Assembly (NCBI GenBank): GCA_009469685.1
Contig: SSTA01000069.1
Location: 1-15,682, forward strand
Reading direction: 5' to 3'
Origin: Azonexaceae bacterium
GTDB lineage: Bacteria; Pseudomonadota; Gammaproteobacteria; Burkholderiales; Rhodocyclaceae
DNA: 15,682 nt
Both the position numbers and the translations under genes were made by a program. Each line of letters starts with the position of its first letter. The stretch's first letter is position 1. Positions 6,901 through 13,905 of the stretch are shown here, piece by piece. Below the pieces are notes generated by a model. That model was not told the DNA's origin. It saw only the letters and a list, made by a program, of their open reading frames with translations, and did not search any database.

Positions 6901-8527
6901 GCGCAGCTGCCTTGACGATGGATTGCTCGCGACTGGCCCCGGGCCGACCGGCAGCCGGCGGCGCAATCGGATCCGTCAGTTGGGCGATACTGACCGCAGC
7001 GCCCGAAGTGGCGGGGAGGCTGCGAACGCCTTCGGAGCGGCGGCGGAATAGGCGGGCTTCCTTGGCTTCCGGAACGAAGAGGAGGTCCTGCTGCGCGACA
7101 CTCTCCGATTTGCCGAGAAAAAGTAGCCCCGCCGGCAGAAGGGCGTAATGAAACAGCGACAGGATGCGCGCTTGCAATTGGGGCTGAAGATAGATCAGGA
7201 CATTGCGGCAGCTGATGAGGTCGAGACGAAGGAATGGCGGATCGAGCACCAAGTCCTGCCGGGCGAAGATGACCATCTCGCGTATGGTCTTCGATATTTC
7301 GTAGCGATCCGCGACGGGCCGGAAATAGCGCTGGACCACCTCCGACCCCAGGTCGCTGAGGAGCGATGCGTTATACACGCCACGACGCGCGACCTGCATG
7401 GCCTCCATATCCACGTCGGTGGCAAAGATCTGAACCCGGTACTGGTCGAATCCGCCCCCCAGCAGTCGGTGAAGCTGGATGGCAATGCTATAGGCCTCTT
7501 CGCCAGTCGCGCAGCCGGGCACCCACACCCGAACTTCGTCGCCGGGCTCCTTGCGGCGCAGGAGCTTGCGTAATCCTTCCTCGAGCACTGCGAAGGACTC
7601 CCGGTCGCGGAAAAAGGAGGTGACCGAAATGAGGATGTCCCGCGCCAGATGGTCGAGCTCTTCCGGATGTTCCTCGACGAACTCGACATAGGCGTCGAGC
7701 GTGCTTTTGCGATTGGCGAAGAGGCGGCGCTCGACCCGACGCCAGAGGGTCGCTTCCTTGTAGCCGGAAAAATCAAGCTTGGTCCGAGTGCGCACTTTGG
7801 CCAGCAGGCGCTTGAGCGCGGACAGCGGCAATTCCTGGACATCGGCCGATGGGAGAACGGGGCGCGCCTCGGCGAGGCGCGCAAGTTCGTTGGCGATCTC
7901 CTCTGGGGTCTGGATCCAGTCCACGCATCCGGTATCGATAGCGGATTGGGGCATGCCGTCGTAACGCGCCGACCTGGGATCCTGGGCGAAGTTGAATCCG
8001 CCCCCCGCTTTGATCGCGCGCACGCCGCTGGAGCCATCCGATCCGGTTCCCGAAAGGATGATTCCGATGGCGTCTTCCTTTCTTTCTTCGGCGAGGGAGG
8101 AAAGAAAGAGATTGACCGAAGGTTTCGGGGAAATTTCCCGGGGGGATTCGATGAGCTGCAGGATGCCGTCGCGCAGGACGACATTCCGGTTGGGGGGTGT
8201 GATGTAGATGGTATCGGGAACCGGGGCCTGGCCATCCACCGCTTCGATGACCGGCAGCGCCGTTTCCCGGCCGAGCAGTTGGGGCAGCATGCTCTTGTAG
8301 GAAGAGGACAGGTGCTGGACCACCACATAGGACATGCCGGCCCCCTTGCGCAGATTGGAGACCAGGGAGGTGAGGGCTTCCAACCCCCCCGCGGAGGCGC
8401 CGATTCCGACCACGTAGTGGTGATGCGCCCCTCCCTTCTCCACGGGAGACGAAGCGGGATCCGCAACGGGAGCCGGGGCCGGAACCGCTACAGGAGCGTT
8501 TTTCTTACTGGCCGAACGTCGGGGCAT
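3911..8527 (-). CDS. CheB-CheR fusion with PAS domains, GGDEF and EAL: chemoreceptor modification plus c-di-GMP turnover
   Basis: This 1538-residue protein has no evident membrane segment. Order: a Pro/Ala-rich leader (1-36); a CheB methylesterase domain (about 38-220) with Ser45 in GASAGG, His72 in QHL and Asp164 in GTGSDG; a CheR methyltransferase (about 233-490) with the SAM motif PGCATGEEAYS at 337-347 and SCRNVLIYL at 439-447. A poorly conserved linker/PAS-like part (about 540-645) is followed by a coiled coil (about 660-750) holding seven heptads of NEELQxx at 687-735. PAS domains lie at about 750-850, 862-978 and 983-1100. The diguanylate cyclase domain (about 1103-1270) has GSDEF at 1189-1193 in place of GGDEF, with an inhibitory-site RxxD at 1180-1183. 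The phosphodiesterase domain (about 1285-1535) has Glu1317 in EAL, Asp1438-Asp1439 in DDFGTG, Lys1459 and Glu1497, so it looks catalytically complete. CheB lacks the usual N-terminal receiver. The ATG at 8527 is preceded by AAAGAGG (minus strand). The CheB-CheR-PAS fusion is a known family; joining it to both c-di-GMP domains is less common. Confidence 0.95.
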   Translation of the reverse strand: MPRRSASKKNAPVAVPAPAPVADPASSPVEKGGAHHHYVVGIGASAGGLEALTSLVSNLRKGAGMSYVVVQHLSSSYKSMLPQLLGRETALPVIEAVDGQAPVPDTIYITPPNRNVVLRDGILQLIESPREISPKPSVNLFLSSLAEERKEDAIGIILSGTGSDGSSGVRAIKAGGGFNFAQDPRSARYDGMPQSAIDTGCVDWIQTPEEIANELARLAEARPVLPSADVQELPLSALKRLLAKVRTRTKLDFSGYKEATLWRRVERRLFANRKSTLDAYVEFVEEHPEELDHLARDILISVTSFFRDRESFAVLEEGLRKLLRRKEPGDEVRVWVPGCATGEEAYSIAIQLHRLLGGGFDQYRVQIFATDVDMEAMQVARRGVYNASLLSDLGSEVVQRYFRPVADRYEISKTIREMVIFARQDLVLDPPFLRLDLISCRNVLIYLQPQLQARILSLFHYALLPAGLLFLGKSESVAQQDLLFVPEAKEARLFRRRSEGVRSLPATSGAAVSIAQLTDPIAPPAAGRPGASREQSIVKAAAQIYVPPSVVVNADMQIQHVLGDASTYLQFPAGRVSLDLTTLLVRELKVEAQALLRSADQKRSSVEGRRRLPLRGKSGPMIRLHVHPLLVDGGDRLFLMAFVPSEDPLKASNSGEAHDAGQKQLEDELVATREHMQTLVEELETSNEEMQALNEEVQAANEELQATNEELEAANEELQSTNEELLTINEELQVKSTDLIKTNSDLESIQNNVGMPIIVLDAQLQINRFNAAAEVLFKMHRGILGQEIGNLFLPKGMPSFVGLIQEALDRRQPKEVHVSGDGHEYLLRITLIFGQDHQAVGAIVSLLEQTELLQATRLLNESESRLRSVMEHTPFLIAIKDVSGKYLYANAGYRDYFADGNKDFTGLADSQLMSRALAKRFRDEELMTLRRSELIEVEEIVDTRRGARWLHQVRFPLTDSAGEVYALCVQMTDITDKRRADEQLRLAARVISGAAEAVMITDAQQRIVTVNEAFTKITGYSATEALGQTPRMLRSDRHDADFYRAMWTQINSTGLWQGEIENRTKSGTLFTEWLTINAIRDEKGDICNYVAIFSDITSLREAHRNLEFQAMHDLVTHLPNRALFNDRVRRAVVRAQRHQHRFAILYIDLDNFKDINDSLGHEYGDNVLRSVAERLIHAVREQDSVARLGSDEFVVLVDELREGEIEPFVERCRLALDTPLSATGFSQRITASMGIAFYPSDGEDVGALLQSADAAMHRAKESGRNTYCYSSAEIRRAPAERLGLINGLRQALASDDELRLVYQPQHSLPDKCLIGLEALLRWNSPVFGEVPPSRFIPLAEESGLILPLTEWVFQAAMRQIKAWRAAGRLPPPVALNVSPLHIRGPGIGEALMRLLHYYDLSPKAVTVEITEGAMGSSPDIVASTLLQLKGMGVSSSLDDFGTGYSSLSRLSRLPLSTLKIDRSFIHGLDDPDNVNDLEIVRTVILMAHSLDMSAMAEGVETERQLAALAELGCDSVQGYLLGRPQEADAVIAVLPLGA
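6323..6469 (-). repeat. Seven in-frame 21-base repeats encoding NEELQxx heptads
   Basis: Residues 687-735 of the CheB/CheR fusion are seven consecutive heptads all starting with Asn-Glu-Glu and mostly continuing Leu-Gln. At DNA level this gives imperfect 21-base tandem repeats (CTCGTTGG- or TTCATTGG-like blocks on the plus strand). The heptad pattern is expected to form a long coiled coil between the CheR part and the PAS domains. Such repeats are typical of this family. Confidence 0.9.
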
Positions 8528-8535
8528 GGTTTAGG

Positions 8536-8560
8536 CCTCTTTGGAAGGTCGTCCATTCTA
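8536..8560 (-). promoter_or_regulatory. Ribosome site and possible -10 element of the CheB/CheR fusion gene
   Basis: Read on the minus strand, TAGAAT (8555-8560) could be a -10 and AAAGAGG (8536-8542) is a good ribosome site eight bases before the ATG. No good -35 exists at 16-18 bases. Upstream, TGGC followed after seven bases by TGGC near 8563-8577 preserves the GG/GC spacing of a sigma-54 -24/-12 element, but its other bases fit poorly. The ribosome site is firm; the promoter is a guess. Confidence 0.35.
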
Positions 8561-8603
8561 GCCGCCAAATGGCAGCCACGAGGGGCGAGGACAGCGCCGG
8601 TTT

Positions 8604-8617
8604 GCCAGTTTACTGGC
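8604..8617. promoter_or_regulatory. Perfect inverted repeat, possible operator
   Basis: GCCAGT and ACTGGC form a perfect 6+6 inverted repeat separated by TT. It lies about 77 bases upstream of the CheB/CheR start codon and about 45-60 bases upstream of its possible -10. The size suits a dimeric regulator site, but I do not recognise the regulator. Confidence 0.3.
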
Positions 8618-8640
8618 GGATGGACAGCGTGCGCGATGAG

Positions 8641-8664
8641 GGAGAGCAGCGTAGGAGAGCAGCG
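8641..8664. repeat. Short tandem repeat of GGAGAGCAGCG
   Basis: GGAGAGCAGCG occurs at 8641-8651 and again at 8654-8664, a 13-base period. It is non-coding and near the middle of the divergent region. Two copies are too few to call more than a local duplication. Confidence 0.5.
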
Positions 8665-8837
8665 AGGAAAAAGTGCGCCGATCACGGGCAATAAATCCAC
8701 GGGTGGCCCGATGTGCCTGACGACCCGGAGATGGACGGTTCCAAGGCTCGTCGAGCGGATCACGAGACTCATTCTCAAGCGGGATATGTTGTCCGGATGA
8801 TAACTCGGGTCGCCTGGCGAGCTCAGAGTAGCCGCAA

Positions 8838-8853
8838 TCGGGGTTTGCCCCGA
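8838..8853. other. GC-rich stem-loop upstream of maeB
   Basis: TCGGGG (8838-8843) pairs perfectly with CCCCGA (8848-8853) around a TTTG loop. It lies about 130 bases before the maeB start codon and may fall in its 5' leader. There is no T-run, so it does not look like a terminator. Confidence 0.3.
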
Positions 8854-8971
8854 AGCCGATGATCCGCGGTCCGTTCTTGGCAAATCGCCGAATTGGGGGC
8901 AAAGCTGTGCCCGGCGTGCGTCGAAACGCAGTTTGCGGTAGCCTTCCGCCTTCTCCCCCTACCGAATTTCC

Positions 8972-8977
8972 GAGGAG
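8972..8977 (+). promoter_or_regulatory. Ribosome binding site deciding the maeB GTG start
   Basis: GAGGAG sits five bases before the GTG at 8983. Starting there gives 759 residues, the length of Escherichia coli MaeB as I recall it. The frame is open further upstream, but the earlier starts lack a ribosome site and add residues that do not resemble the family. Confidence 0.8.
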
Positions 8978-8982
8978 TTTTT

Positions 8983-11262
8983 GTGGAAAAGGATTTGCGC
9001 GACGCCGCGCTCGAGTACCATCGCCTGCCTACCCCCGGCAAGATTTCCATCCGTCCGACCAAGGGACTGACCAACCAGCGCGATCTGGCGCTCGCCTACT
9101 CGCCCGGAGTCGCTGCCGCTTGCGACGCCATCGTCGAGGATCCGGCGAGCGCGGCAGAACTGACCGCCCGCGCCAATCTGGTGGGGGTGGTCACCAACGG
9201 GACCGCCGTCCTCGGCCTGGGCAACATTGGTCCTCTGGCCGCCAAGCCGGTGATGGAGGGCAAGGGCTGTCTGTTCAAGAAATTTGCCGGGATTGATGTC
9301 TTCGACATCGAGCTGGCTGAGAACGACCCCGACAAGCTGATCGACATGATCGCCGCCCTGGAACCCACCCTGGGTGGAGTCAATCTGGAGGATATCAAGG
9401 CGCCGGAATGCTTCTACATCGAGAAGAAGCTCAAGGAGCGCATGAGCATTCCCGTTTTTCATGACGACCAGCACGGAACCGCCATTATTTCTGCGGCCGC
9501 CATGCTCAACGGCCTCAAGGTGATCGGCAAGGCCATCGGGGACATCAAAGTCGTTTGTTCCGGCGCCGGCGCCGCGGCGATCTCCTGTCTGGACCTCTGG
9601 TGCCAGCTAGGGGTGAAGCGCGAAAACGTCATGGTCTGCGACTCCAAGGGAGTCATCTACGTCGGTCGCGAGGCCAATATGGAGGCCAACAAGGCCCGTT
9701 ACGCCCGGGAAACGTCTGCCCGTACCCTGGGTGACGCCATAGTCGGCGCCGATGTCTTTCTCGGGCTGTCTACGGCCGGGGTGCTCAAACAGGAAATGGT
9801 CGCCGCCATGGCACCCGACCCCATGGTCTTTGCACTGGCCAACCCCATACCGGAAATCATGCCCGAGCTCGCCCGGGCGGCGCGCCCGGATGCCCTGATC
9901 GCCACCGGGCGTTCCGACTACACCAATCAGGTCAATAACGTCCTCTGTTTTCCCTTCATCTTTCGTGGCGCCCTCGATGTGGGTGCCACCCGTATCACCG
10001 AGGAGATGAAGATGGCCAGCGTGCGCGCCATCGCCGAACTGGCCGAGGCCGAAGTCTGCGATGAGGTCGCCATGGCCTACCCGGGCGAGCAGTTGGCCTT
10101 CGGTCGCGACTACCTGATCCCGAAGCCGTTTGACCCCCGGCTCATCGTCAAGATTGCCCCGGCGGTGGCCCAGGCTGCCATGGATTCCGGAGTGGCCACC
10201 CGGCCTATCGCCGATTTCGATGCCTACCGGGCCAAGCTCTCGGAATTCGTCTATCACACCGGTGCCGGCATGCGCGTGATTTTCAGCGCCGCGCGCATGG
10301 CCCGAGGCAAGCGCATTGTCTATGCCGAGGGCGAAGATGAGCGGGTCCTGCGGGCCGCCCAGATCGTCATCGAGGAAAACATGGCAAGGCCTATCCTCAT
10401 CGGCCGTCCGCCGGTCATCGAGCGCCGCCTCGAGAAGGCCCAGCTACGCATCAAGCCAGGCGTGGATTTCGACGTGGTGAATCCGGATTCCGACGAACGC
10501 TATCGGGAATGCTGGAGCGCCTACCATCAACTGCTCGCCCGCCGCGGCATCACTCCCGCCATCGCGAAAAAGGCCTTACGACGGAATACCACGGTCATCG
10601 GCGCCATGCTTCTGCGCCTTGGCCACGCCGACGGCCTGATCTGCGGTGTCGACGGGCAGTACGGGGAGCACCTCAAAGTTGTCGATGAAGTGATCGGCAG
10701 GCGCAGCGGCGTGAGCATCCTTGCTGCGATGAATTACCTCATGCTTCCCGGTCGCTCGCTCTTCATCTGCGACACCCATGTCAACGAGTGCCCCACCGCC
10801 GAAGAAATCGCGGAAATTGCCCTCTTGGGAGTGGAACAGGTCAAACGCTTCGGGATTCACCCGAAAATCGCCCTCATGTCCCATTCGAACTACGGTTCGG
10901 GCAGTTCTCTTTCCGCCCAGAAGATGAGCCGCGCCACCGTGCTCATTGCGGAGAGGGTAAAAGGCGACATCGAGGTCGATGGCGAAATGCACGGCGACTC
11001 GGCTCTTTCTGAAGAGATCCGGGCAGTGGCCAATCCAGCCTCGCCGATGAAAGGCGAGGCCAATCTTCTGGTGATGCCCAATATCGATGCGGCCAACATT
11101 GCCTACAACCTGCTCAAGATGACCGGCGGCGAGGGGGTCACCATCGGCCCCATCCTGCTTGGCGCCGCCCGACCGGTGCATGTGATGACCTCGACTTCGA
11201 CGGTGCGTCGGCTGGTCAATATGACCGCTTTGGCGGTGGTTGAGGCGCTGGAGCATTCGTGA
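8983..11262 (+). CDS. maeB: NADP-dependent malic enzyme with phosphotransacetylase-like C-terminal domain
   Basis: The enzyme oxidatively decarboxylates malate to pyruvate and CO2 while reducing NADP+, supplying NADPH and pyruvate during growth on acids. The 759-residue protein follows MaeB closely from end to end. The malic enzyme part (about 1-430) shows YSPGVAAAC at 39-47 with the catalytic Tyr39, [17 protein letters not shown] at 79-95 with Lys94, the metal-binding NLEDI at 134-138 and [10 protein letters not shown] at 159-168. It also has a GAGAAAI nucleotide-binding loop at 194-200 and SDYTNQVNN at 311-319. Residues about 430-759 are the phosphotransacetylase-like domain, which in MaeB is regulatory (acetyl-CoA binding) rather than a working Pta. 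The start is GTG with a good ribosome site. It stands as a single transcription unit, followed by a palindromic stem-loop. Confidence 0.96.
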   Translation: MEKDLRDAALEYHRLPTPGKISIRPTKGLTNQRDLALAYSPGVAAACDAIVEDPASAAELTARANLVGVVTNGTAVLGLGNIGPLAAKPVMEGKGCLFKKFAGIDVFDIELAENDPDKLIDMIAALEPTLGGVNLEDIKAPECFYIEKKLKERMSIPVFHDDQHGTAIISAAAMLNGLKVIGKAIGDIKVVCSGAGAAAISCLDLWCQLGVKRENVMVCDSKGVIYVGREANMEANKARYARETSARTLGDAIVGADVFLGLSTAGVLKQEMVAAMAPDPMVFALANPIPEIMPELARAARPDALIATGRSDYTNQVNNVLCFPFIFRGALDVGATRITEEMKMASVRAIAELAEAEVCDEVAMAYPGEQLAFGRDYLIPKPFDPRLIVKIAPAVAQAAMDSGVATRPIADFDAYRAKLSEFVYHTGAGMRVIFSAARMARGKRIVYAEGEDERVLRAAQIVIEENMARPILIGRPPVIERRLEKAQLRIKPGVDFDVVNPDSDERYRECWSAYHQLLARRGITPAIAKKALRRNTTVIGAMLLRLGHADGLICGVDGQYGEHLKVVDEVIGRRSGVSILAAMNYLMLPGRSLFICDTHVNECPTAEEIAEIALLGVEQVKRFGIHPKIALMSHSNYGSGSSLSAQKMSRATVLIAERVKGDIEVDGEMHGDSALSEEIRAVANPASPMKGEANLLVMPNIDAANIAYNLLKMTGGEGVTIGPILLGAARPVHVMTSTSTVRRLVNMTALAVVEALEHS

Positions 11263-11267
11263 CCGCC

Positions 11268-11292
11268 GGAGCCTCCCAATTGGGAGGGCTCC
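11268..11292 (+). terminator. Stem-loop after maeB
   Basis: GGAGCCTCCC (11268-11277) pairs with GGGAGGGCTCC (11282-11292) with one bulged G and an AATT loop; the core CCTCCCAATTGGGAGG is a perfect palindrome. It begins six bases after the maeB stop. The downstream sequence GTGCTCTAATGG has no T-run, so termination would be weak or factor-assisted. Confidence 0.5.
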
Positions 11293-11333
11293 GTGCTCTA
11301 ATGGCAAGATAAGCACAATATCCGGAGACCATC

Positions 11334-12266
11334 ATGCCCGATACCAAATTCCGCCTCGTCACCCGCAGCGATTTCGACGGACTGGTCTGCGCCGTCCTGT
11401 TGAAGGAACTCGATCTCATCGACGACATCAAGTTCGTCCATCCCAAGGACATGCAGGACGGCAAGGTCCCCATCGGCGATCGGGACATCACCACCAATCT
11501 GCCCTACGTTGCCGGAGCCCATCTGGCTTTCGACCATCATCTCTCCGAGACGGTCCGCAATACCGGGGAGCGCAGCAACCACATCATCGACGCCAATGCG
11601 CCGTCGGCGGCACGGGTGGTCTACGACTACTACGGCGGAAAAAAGACCTTTCCGCGGATCGCAGACGCCATGATGGAGGCGGTGGACAAGGCTGATTCGG
11701 CCCAATTCACCCGCGACGAAATCCTCGATCCCCAGGGCTGGGTGCTACTCAATTACCTCATGGACGCGCGCACCGGCCTGGGCCGCTTCCGCGATTTCCG
11801 CATCAGCAACTATGCCTTGATGATGGACCTGATCTCCTACTGTCGCGATCACGATATCGACGACATTCTGGCCTTACCCGATGTGCGGGAGAGAGTCGAC
11901 CTCTACCTCGAGCACGCCGAAAAGGCCAAGGAACAGATCCAGCGGTGCACCACCGTGCGCGGCAATCTCGCCATCCTCGATCTGCGCCGTGAGGAAACGC
12001 TTTGGGCGACCAATCGCTTCATGGTTTATGCCCTCTTCCCGCAATGCAATATCTCGATCCATGTCCTTTGGGGGTTGCAGCAGCAGAACACCGTTTTCGC
12101 CACCGGCAAGTCGATCCTCGACCGCTCCAGCCGCACGAATGTCGGCGAATTGATGCTTCAGTATGGCGGTGGCGGCCACCAGGCGGCCGGGACCTGCCAA
12201 GTCGATAACGACAAGGCTGAGGCCGTGCTGCAGGAACTGACGGCTCGCATCAACGCTGACGGCTGA
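11334..12266 (+). CDS. DHH/DHHA1 family phosphoesterase
   Basis: This 310-residue soluble protein belongs to the DHH phosphoesterases, metal-dependent enzymes that include NrnA-type oligoribonucleases, cyclic-dinucleotide phosphodiesterases and proteins often labelled exopolyphosphatase. The metal-binding motifs are present: SDFDG at 12-16 (Asp13, Asp15), the signature DHH at 67-69 and an acidic AVDKAD stretch at 116-121. The C-terminal DHHA1 substrate-binding motif reads GGGGHQAAG at 278-286. GGAGA lies five bases before the ATG. The gene is 71 bases after maeB, with a stem-loop between, and 94 bases before the next gene. I cannot tell from the sequence whether the substrate is nano-RNA, a cyclic dinucleotide or polyphosphate, so no gene symbol is given. 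Confidence 0.88.
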   Translation: MPDTKFRLVTRSDFDGLVCAVLLKELDLIDDIKFVHPKDMQDGKVPIGDRDITTNLPYVAGAHLAFDHHLSETVRNTGERSNHIIDANAPSAARVVYDYYGGKKTFPRIADAMMEAVDKADSAQFTRDEILDPQGWVLLNYLMDARTGLGRFRDFRISNYALMMDLISYCRDHDIDDILALPDVRERVDLYLEHAEKAKEQIQRCTTVRGNLAILDLRREETLWATNRFMVYALFPQCNISIHVLWGLQQQNTVFATGKSILDRSSRTNVGELMLQYGGGGHQAAGTCQVDNDKAEAVLQELTARINADG

Positions 12267-12274
12267 GATTCCAG

Positions 12275-12293
12275 CAGGCGCTGCCGGCGCCTG
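12275..12293 (+). terminator. Stem-loop after the DHH phosphoesterase gene
   Basis: CAGGCGC (12275-12281) pairs perfectly with GCGCCTG (12287-12293) around a TGCCG loop, eight bases after the stop codon. No T-run follows. It could be a weak terminator, a 3'-end stabilising hairpin, or part of the leader of the next gene. Confidence 0.4.
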
Positions 12294-12360
12294 AAGCGGC
12301 GCTTGTGCTGCTTTGGCGCTTGCGCGACACTTACGGCGATCTGGCTAACCGGAATTGCAC

Positions 12361-13905
12361 ATGGCACGCCTCCCACTTCCGCCACCGGTTTCGGCACCGG
12401 CGCTATTGTTTTCCGATGCTGCCGGCGCCCGCGATTGGATTGCCGGGCAACCCCTGGCGAATTCCGAGCAACTCACCGACCTGCTCGGCCAAATTCGCGC
12501 AGTCGACGCCTCCACCCTCCCTCTCAGCGATCGCTATCATGTCCTGGCAGTGCTGCGCGGGGCGGTGGTGCGCTCCCAGGCCGGGTTGGAGTCGCGCTAT
12601 GCCCACAAGGCCCTGCCGCCGAACGCTGATGCGGCGGAAGCGTTCATGCTCTCCCGGGATCTGTGGCGGGCGCTCTCGCTTGCCTTTCTCCGCATGGTTC
12701 CGGGTCTGTCTTCGGCCAAGGCGACGGTTCCGCTGCACCGAGCCGCGGTGACCCTGCGACAGGAACACTTTGCCCACGTTCTTGCCGGCTACGACACCCC
12801 GGTTGTCCTCAATAAGCTGCTCTACGACGTGCTCGCTCTCGCGGAGGAGTTCGGGATTCTGCGCACGCCCGTCGCCGATCCCGATCTGGATTATCTCGGC
12901 GAGGCCCCCCTGGCCGGCTTGATCGCTTGGGCTTGGTCACTGGCGGCAGTCGATCCCTATAGCCTCAGTTTGAGCCAGCTGACCGTTGCCAGTCGGGCTT
13001 TCTCGCGCTGGAAGGACCTGGCGGTGTTTCAGGGCCAGCCTGACGACGATGCCCGCTCGCGAAGCGTCTCCCTGGCCCGATTGCTGCCCGGGGTGCAGCT
13101 CACCGAAGGGGGGCCCGGCTGGATAGACATGCGTGGCGTGGTGCGAAAGATCAGGCGTCGGATTGAATCGCTGGAAGCCGGTGAAAGTCCGGAATCTCTC
13201 AAGCTGGGTCGGGATTTGAGCGCACCGGCATGTATCGACCTCCTGCGCCGGCTAGACCTTGCGCTCAAGAATACCGGTGGGGCGAAACCCGCCGAGTCCC
13301 ATCCGGTCGCTTTGTCGTTTGGTGCCGAAGCGGCCTATATTGCCATCGAACGCCGCCCGCTCAATCCCAGCGGGATGGATTCCCGAAGTTCTGCGATGAA
13401 TCACGAGCGGATGGCGATCTTCGGCTTCGACAACGTCGCCAACATGACCAGCGCCGTCATGCGGGTCGACGTGCCGAGCGAAACATGGCAACTGGCAGGG
13501 GAACGGGTCATTCGCCTTCCCGGAGGAGCCAGCCGACACTTGGCGCCCTGCTTGGTCGCCCTGGCGGACGAAAATCCGGCGGGGGTCCAGCTGGGCGTGC
13601 TTCAGAGCCTCAAACTCACCGAAGATGGTTGTCTCTCCGGAGCGATCCGCTGGTTTCCCGAGGCCCCCCTCGCCGCACGGCTCAGGCGGGCTGGGCCGGT
13701 TCTGGCCAAGACCCCGCGGGTACCGGCCTTCGTCCTCTCGGATGAGAAGGGGGGCAAGTCGTTTTTCCTTATCGTTTCCCCGACTGCAGGGGTGCGCAGC
13801 GATACGGCGATCGCACTGGACGATTCCCCGGTCGAACACGTCCTGGTGGGCGACGTGGTCGAACGGGGGAGCGATTTCGTTCGCTTTGCCTGCCGGCGGA
13901 ATTGA
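12361..13905 (+). CDS. Uncharacterised 514-residue protein
   Basis: I do not recognise a named family. The ATG at 12361 has a weak GGA seven bases upstream; a TTG two codons earlier is also possible. No signal peptide, transmembrane helix or catalytic motif is visible. Residues about 16-165 look mostly helical, with spaced leucines and a PLANSEQLTDLLGQIRAVDA-like start. This faintly recalls a group of betaproteobacterial hypothetical proteins whose N-terminus is helical and whose C-terminus is a beta-rich, possibly PilZ-like segment. Here the C-terminal third (about 315-514) is richer in short beta-type stretches (VQLGVLQSLKL, AFVLSD, SFFLIVSP), but the PilZ RxxxR and D/NxSxxG motifs are not seen. 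A basic segment VRKIRRRIE lies at 261-269. The resemblance is a weak impression, not an assignment. The gene may be co-transcribed with the DHH gene 94 bases upstream. Confidence 0.85.
   Translation: MARLPLPPPVSAPALLFSDAAGARDWIAGQPLANSEQLTDLLGQIRAVDASTLPLSDRYHVLAVLRGAVVRSQAGLESRYAHKALPPNADAAEAFMLSRDLWRALSLAFLRMVPGLSSAKATVPLHRAAVTLRQEHFAHVLAGYDTPVVLNKLLYDVLALAEEFGILRTPVADPDLDYLGEAPLAGLIAWAWSLAAVDPYSLSLSQLTVASRAFSRWKDLAVFQGQPDDDARSRSVSLARLLPGVQLTEGGPGWIDMRGVVRKIRRRIESLEAGESPESLKLGRDLSAPACIDLLRRLDLALKNTGGAKPAESHPVALSFGAEAAYIAIERRPLNPSGMDSRSSAMNHERMAIFGFDNVANMTSAVMRVDVPSETWQLAGERVIRLPGGASRHLAPCLVALADENPAGVQLGVLQSLKLTEDGCLSGAIRWFPEAPLAARLRRAGPVLAKTPRVPAFVLSDEKGGKSFFLIVSPTAGVRSDTAIALDDSPVEHVLVGDVVERGSDFVRFACRRN

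Larger units (their letters stand above)
8528..8982. other. Divergent intergenic region with no credible gene
   Basis: These 455 bases separate the minus-strand CheB/CheR fusion from plus-strand maeB. Open frames exist on both strands but none has a ribosome site, a recognisable product or a boundary respecting both neighbours. What I can see is: a ribosome site and a possible -10 for the minus-strand gene (8536-8560), an inverted repeat at 8604-8617, a short direct repeat at 8641-8664, a G/C hairpin at 8838-8853 and the maeB ribosome site at 8972-8977. No convincing -35/-10 pair for maeB was found. Confidence 0.6.

Noticed and set aside
3911..8527. The CheB/CheR and GGDEF/EAL parts as two separate genes
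   Set aside because: One frame is open throughout with continuous PAS and coiled-coil linkers. No internal stop, frameshift or convincing internal start is seen.
8563..8577. A sigma-54 promoter for the CheB/CheR fusion gene
   Set aside because: Only the GG and GC doublets and their spacing fit. The flanking bases match poorly, so it is mentioned but not called.
7649..8800. A 383-codon plus-strand open frame opposite the start of the CheB/CheR fusion and running into the intergenic region
   Set aside because: It mirrors the CheB and CheR coding sequence and has no ribosome site or recognisable domain. The minus-strand gene is certain.
8893..8982. An N-terminal extension of maeB from a TTG codon
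   Set aside because: It has no ribosome site and no family similarity, while GTG at 8983 has both a good site and the expected protein length.
10270..11262. A separate phosphotransacetylase gene fused to malic enzyme by a lost stop
   Set aside because: The malic enzyme plus Pta-like domain arrangement is the normal MaeB architecture, and the total length agrees with the family.
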